Origin: Proteiniphilum sp. UBA5267
Lineage (GTDB): Bacteria > Bacteroidota > Bacteroidia > Bacteroidales > Dysgonomonadaceae
NCBI GenBank assembly: GCA_002411515.1
Contig: DHTF01000030.1
Span: forward strand, 1 to 6,840
Direction: 5' to 3'
DNA: 6,840 nt
In this document: one piece after another, positions 6,391 through 6,840 of the stretch
How the letters are laid out: every line of letters begins with the position of its first letter
Position numbering within the stretch: position 1 is the stretch's first letter
Notes under the pieces: generated by a model
Databases searched by the model: none
The model's input: only the letters and a program-made list of their open reading frames with translations
What the model was told of the DNA's origin: nothing
Made by a program: the position numbers and the translations under genes

Positions 6391-6840
6391 TTATTTGGCG
6401 GTTGTTATTGTCAATTCCTTTCCTTTTTTTAGCTGATCATGGGTCACAAACCAACCCTGAACAGGTTCTTTGTCGTACCGAATCTGTGTAATCTTCTTGC
6501 CGTTTCCTTCCTTACGGATGGTGAACGTGGTGTTGTCACCCAGGGTGAACTCCACCTTGTCGAACAGCGGCACCGATACCATGTACTCCGGATCGGCGGG
6601 TGAATAGGTGTAGAGGCCGATCGCGTTGAAGACATACCAGGCTGACATTTCTCCTGCATCGTCCATACCGGCATAGGCCAGCTTCTCCGCTCCCATATCA
6701 TAGAATCGGTTCATGATGCTGTCCAGCACGCATTGTGCCTTTTCCTGTTTCCCGATAAAATAGTAGGTGTAAGGAATGGAGTGGGAGGGTTGGTTGCCGT
6801 GGCAGTAGTTACCGATAAAGCCGGTCATGTTGTGTGCCTC
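6391..6840 (-). CDS. GH92 alpha-mannosidase, C-terminal fragment (runs off the window)
   Basis: GH92 enzymes are calcium-dependent, inverting exo-alpha-mannosidases, abundant in Bacteroidetes and used on N-glycans and yeast or other mannans; usually exported. Only the last 149 residues are visible of a protein normally about 700-780 long. The frame is open to the edge (EAHN before the first Met at 6828), so that Met is not the start. Recognisable are NMTGFIGNYCHGNQPSHSIPY and AGMDDAGEMSAWYVFNAIGLY; the second corresponds to the family's GNDDxGxMSAW segment, and Asp60-Asp61 (visible numbering) match the aspartates assigned as catalytic base in the family. The rest is the C-terminal beta-rich part ending at TAA 6391-6393. 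One oddity is Gln where I expect Glu in the GNEPSH motif. Linkage specificity cannot be read from this fragment. Confidence 0.9.
   Translation of the reverse strand, partial: EAHNMTGFIGNYCHGNQPSHSIPYTYYFIGKQEKAQCVLDSIMNRFYDMGAEKLAYAGMDDAGEMSAWYVFNAIGLYTYSPADPEYMVSVPLFDKVEFTLGDNTTFTIRKEGNGKKITQIRYDKEPVQGWFVTHDQLKKGKELTITTAK

Noticed and set aside
6391..6828. Small complete gene starting at the Met at 6828
   Set aside because: The frame stays open upstream to the window edge with EAHN, which continues the GH92 motif, so this is the tail of a larger gene.

Overview
The window reads as a Bacteroidales chromosome segment. The protein sequences are Bacteroidetes-like: a GlyA close to Bacteroides GlyA as I remember it, and a RecG of Bacteroidetes type. 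Starts lack Shine-Dalgarno sequences and sit in A/T-rich leaders. Four starts have a TAnnTTTG box, the Bacteroidetes -7 promoter element, just upstream. The CE15 plus GH92 pair suggests a polysaccharide degrader. A Dysgonomonadaceae relative (Proteiniphilum or Petrimonas type) is a guess from overall resemblance, not something the sequence proves.

Layout on the + strand: the C-terminal two thirds of rfbB (dTDP-glucose 4,6-dehydratase) runs in from the left edge to 704. A small HAD-fold hydrolase follows (778-1200), then complete glyA (serine hydroxymethyltransferase, 1252-2532) and a strong intrinsic terminator (2556-2594). The 338-base gap 2533-2870 has no gene. It holds the terminator, three neighbouring arrays of 11-nt direct repeats (2601-2741), a G-quadruplex motif on the minus strand inside the middle array, and a well-formed promoter for recG. 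The complete recG follows (2871-4964).

On the - strand, convergent with recG, are a secreted CE15-type glucuronoyl esterase (6280-5024) and, upstream of it, the C-terminal end of a GH92 alpha-mannosidase that runs off the right edge (6840-6391).

Functionally, the left half is housekeeping: nucleotide-sugar synthesis, one-carbon metabolism and replication-fork repair, with separate promoters rather than one tight operon. The right half looks like the edge of a glycan-utilisation cluster whose enzymes act outside the cytoplasm. I see no mobile element, CRISPR array, tRNA or rRNA. The most unexplained structure is the set of 11-nt periodic arrays between glyA and recG.
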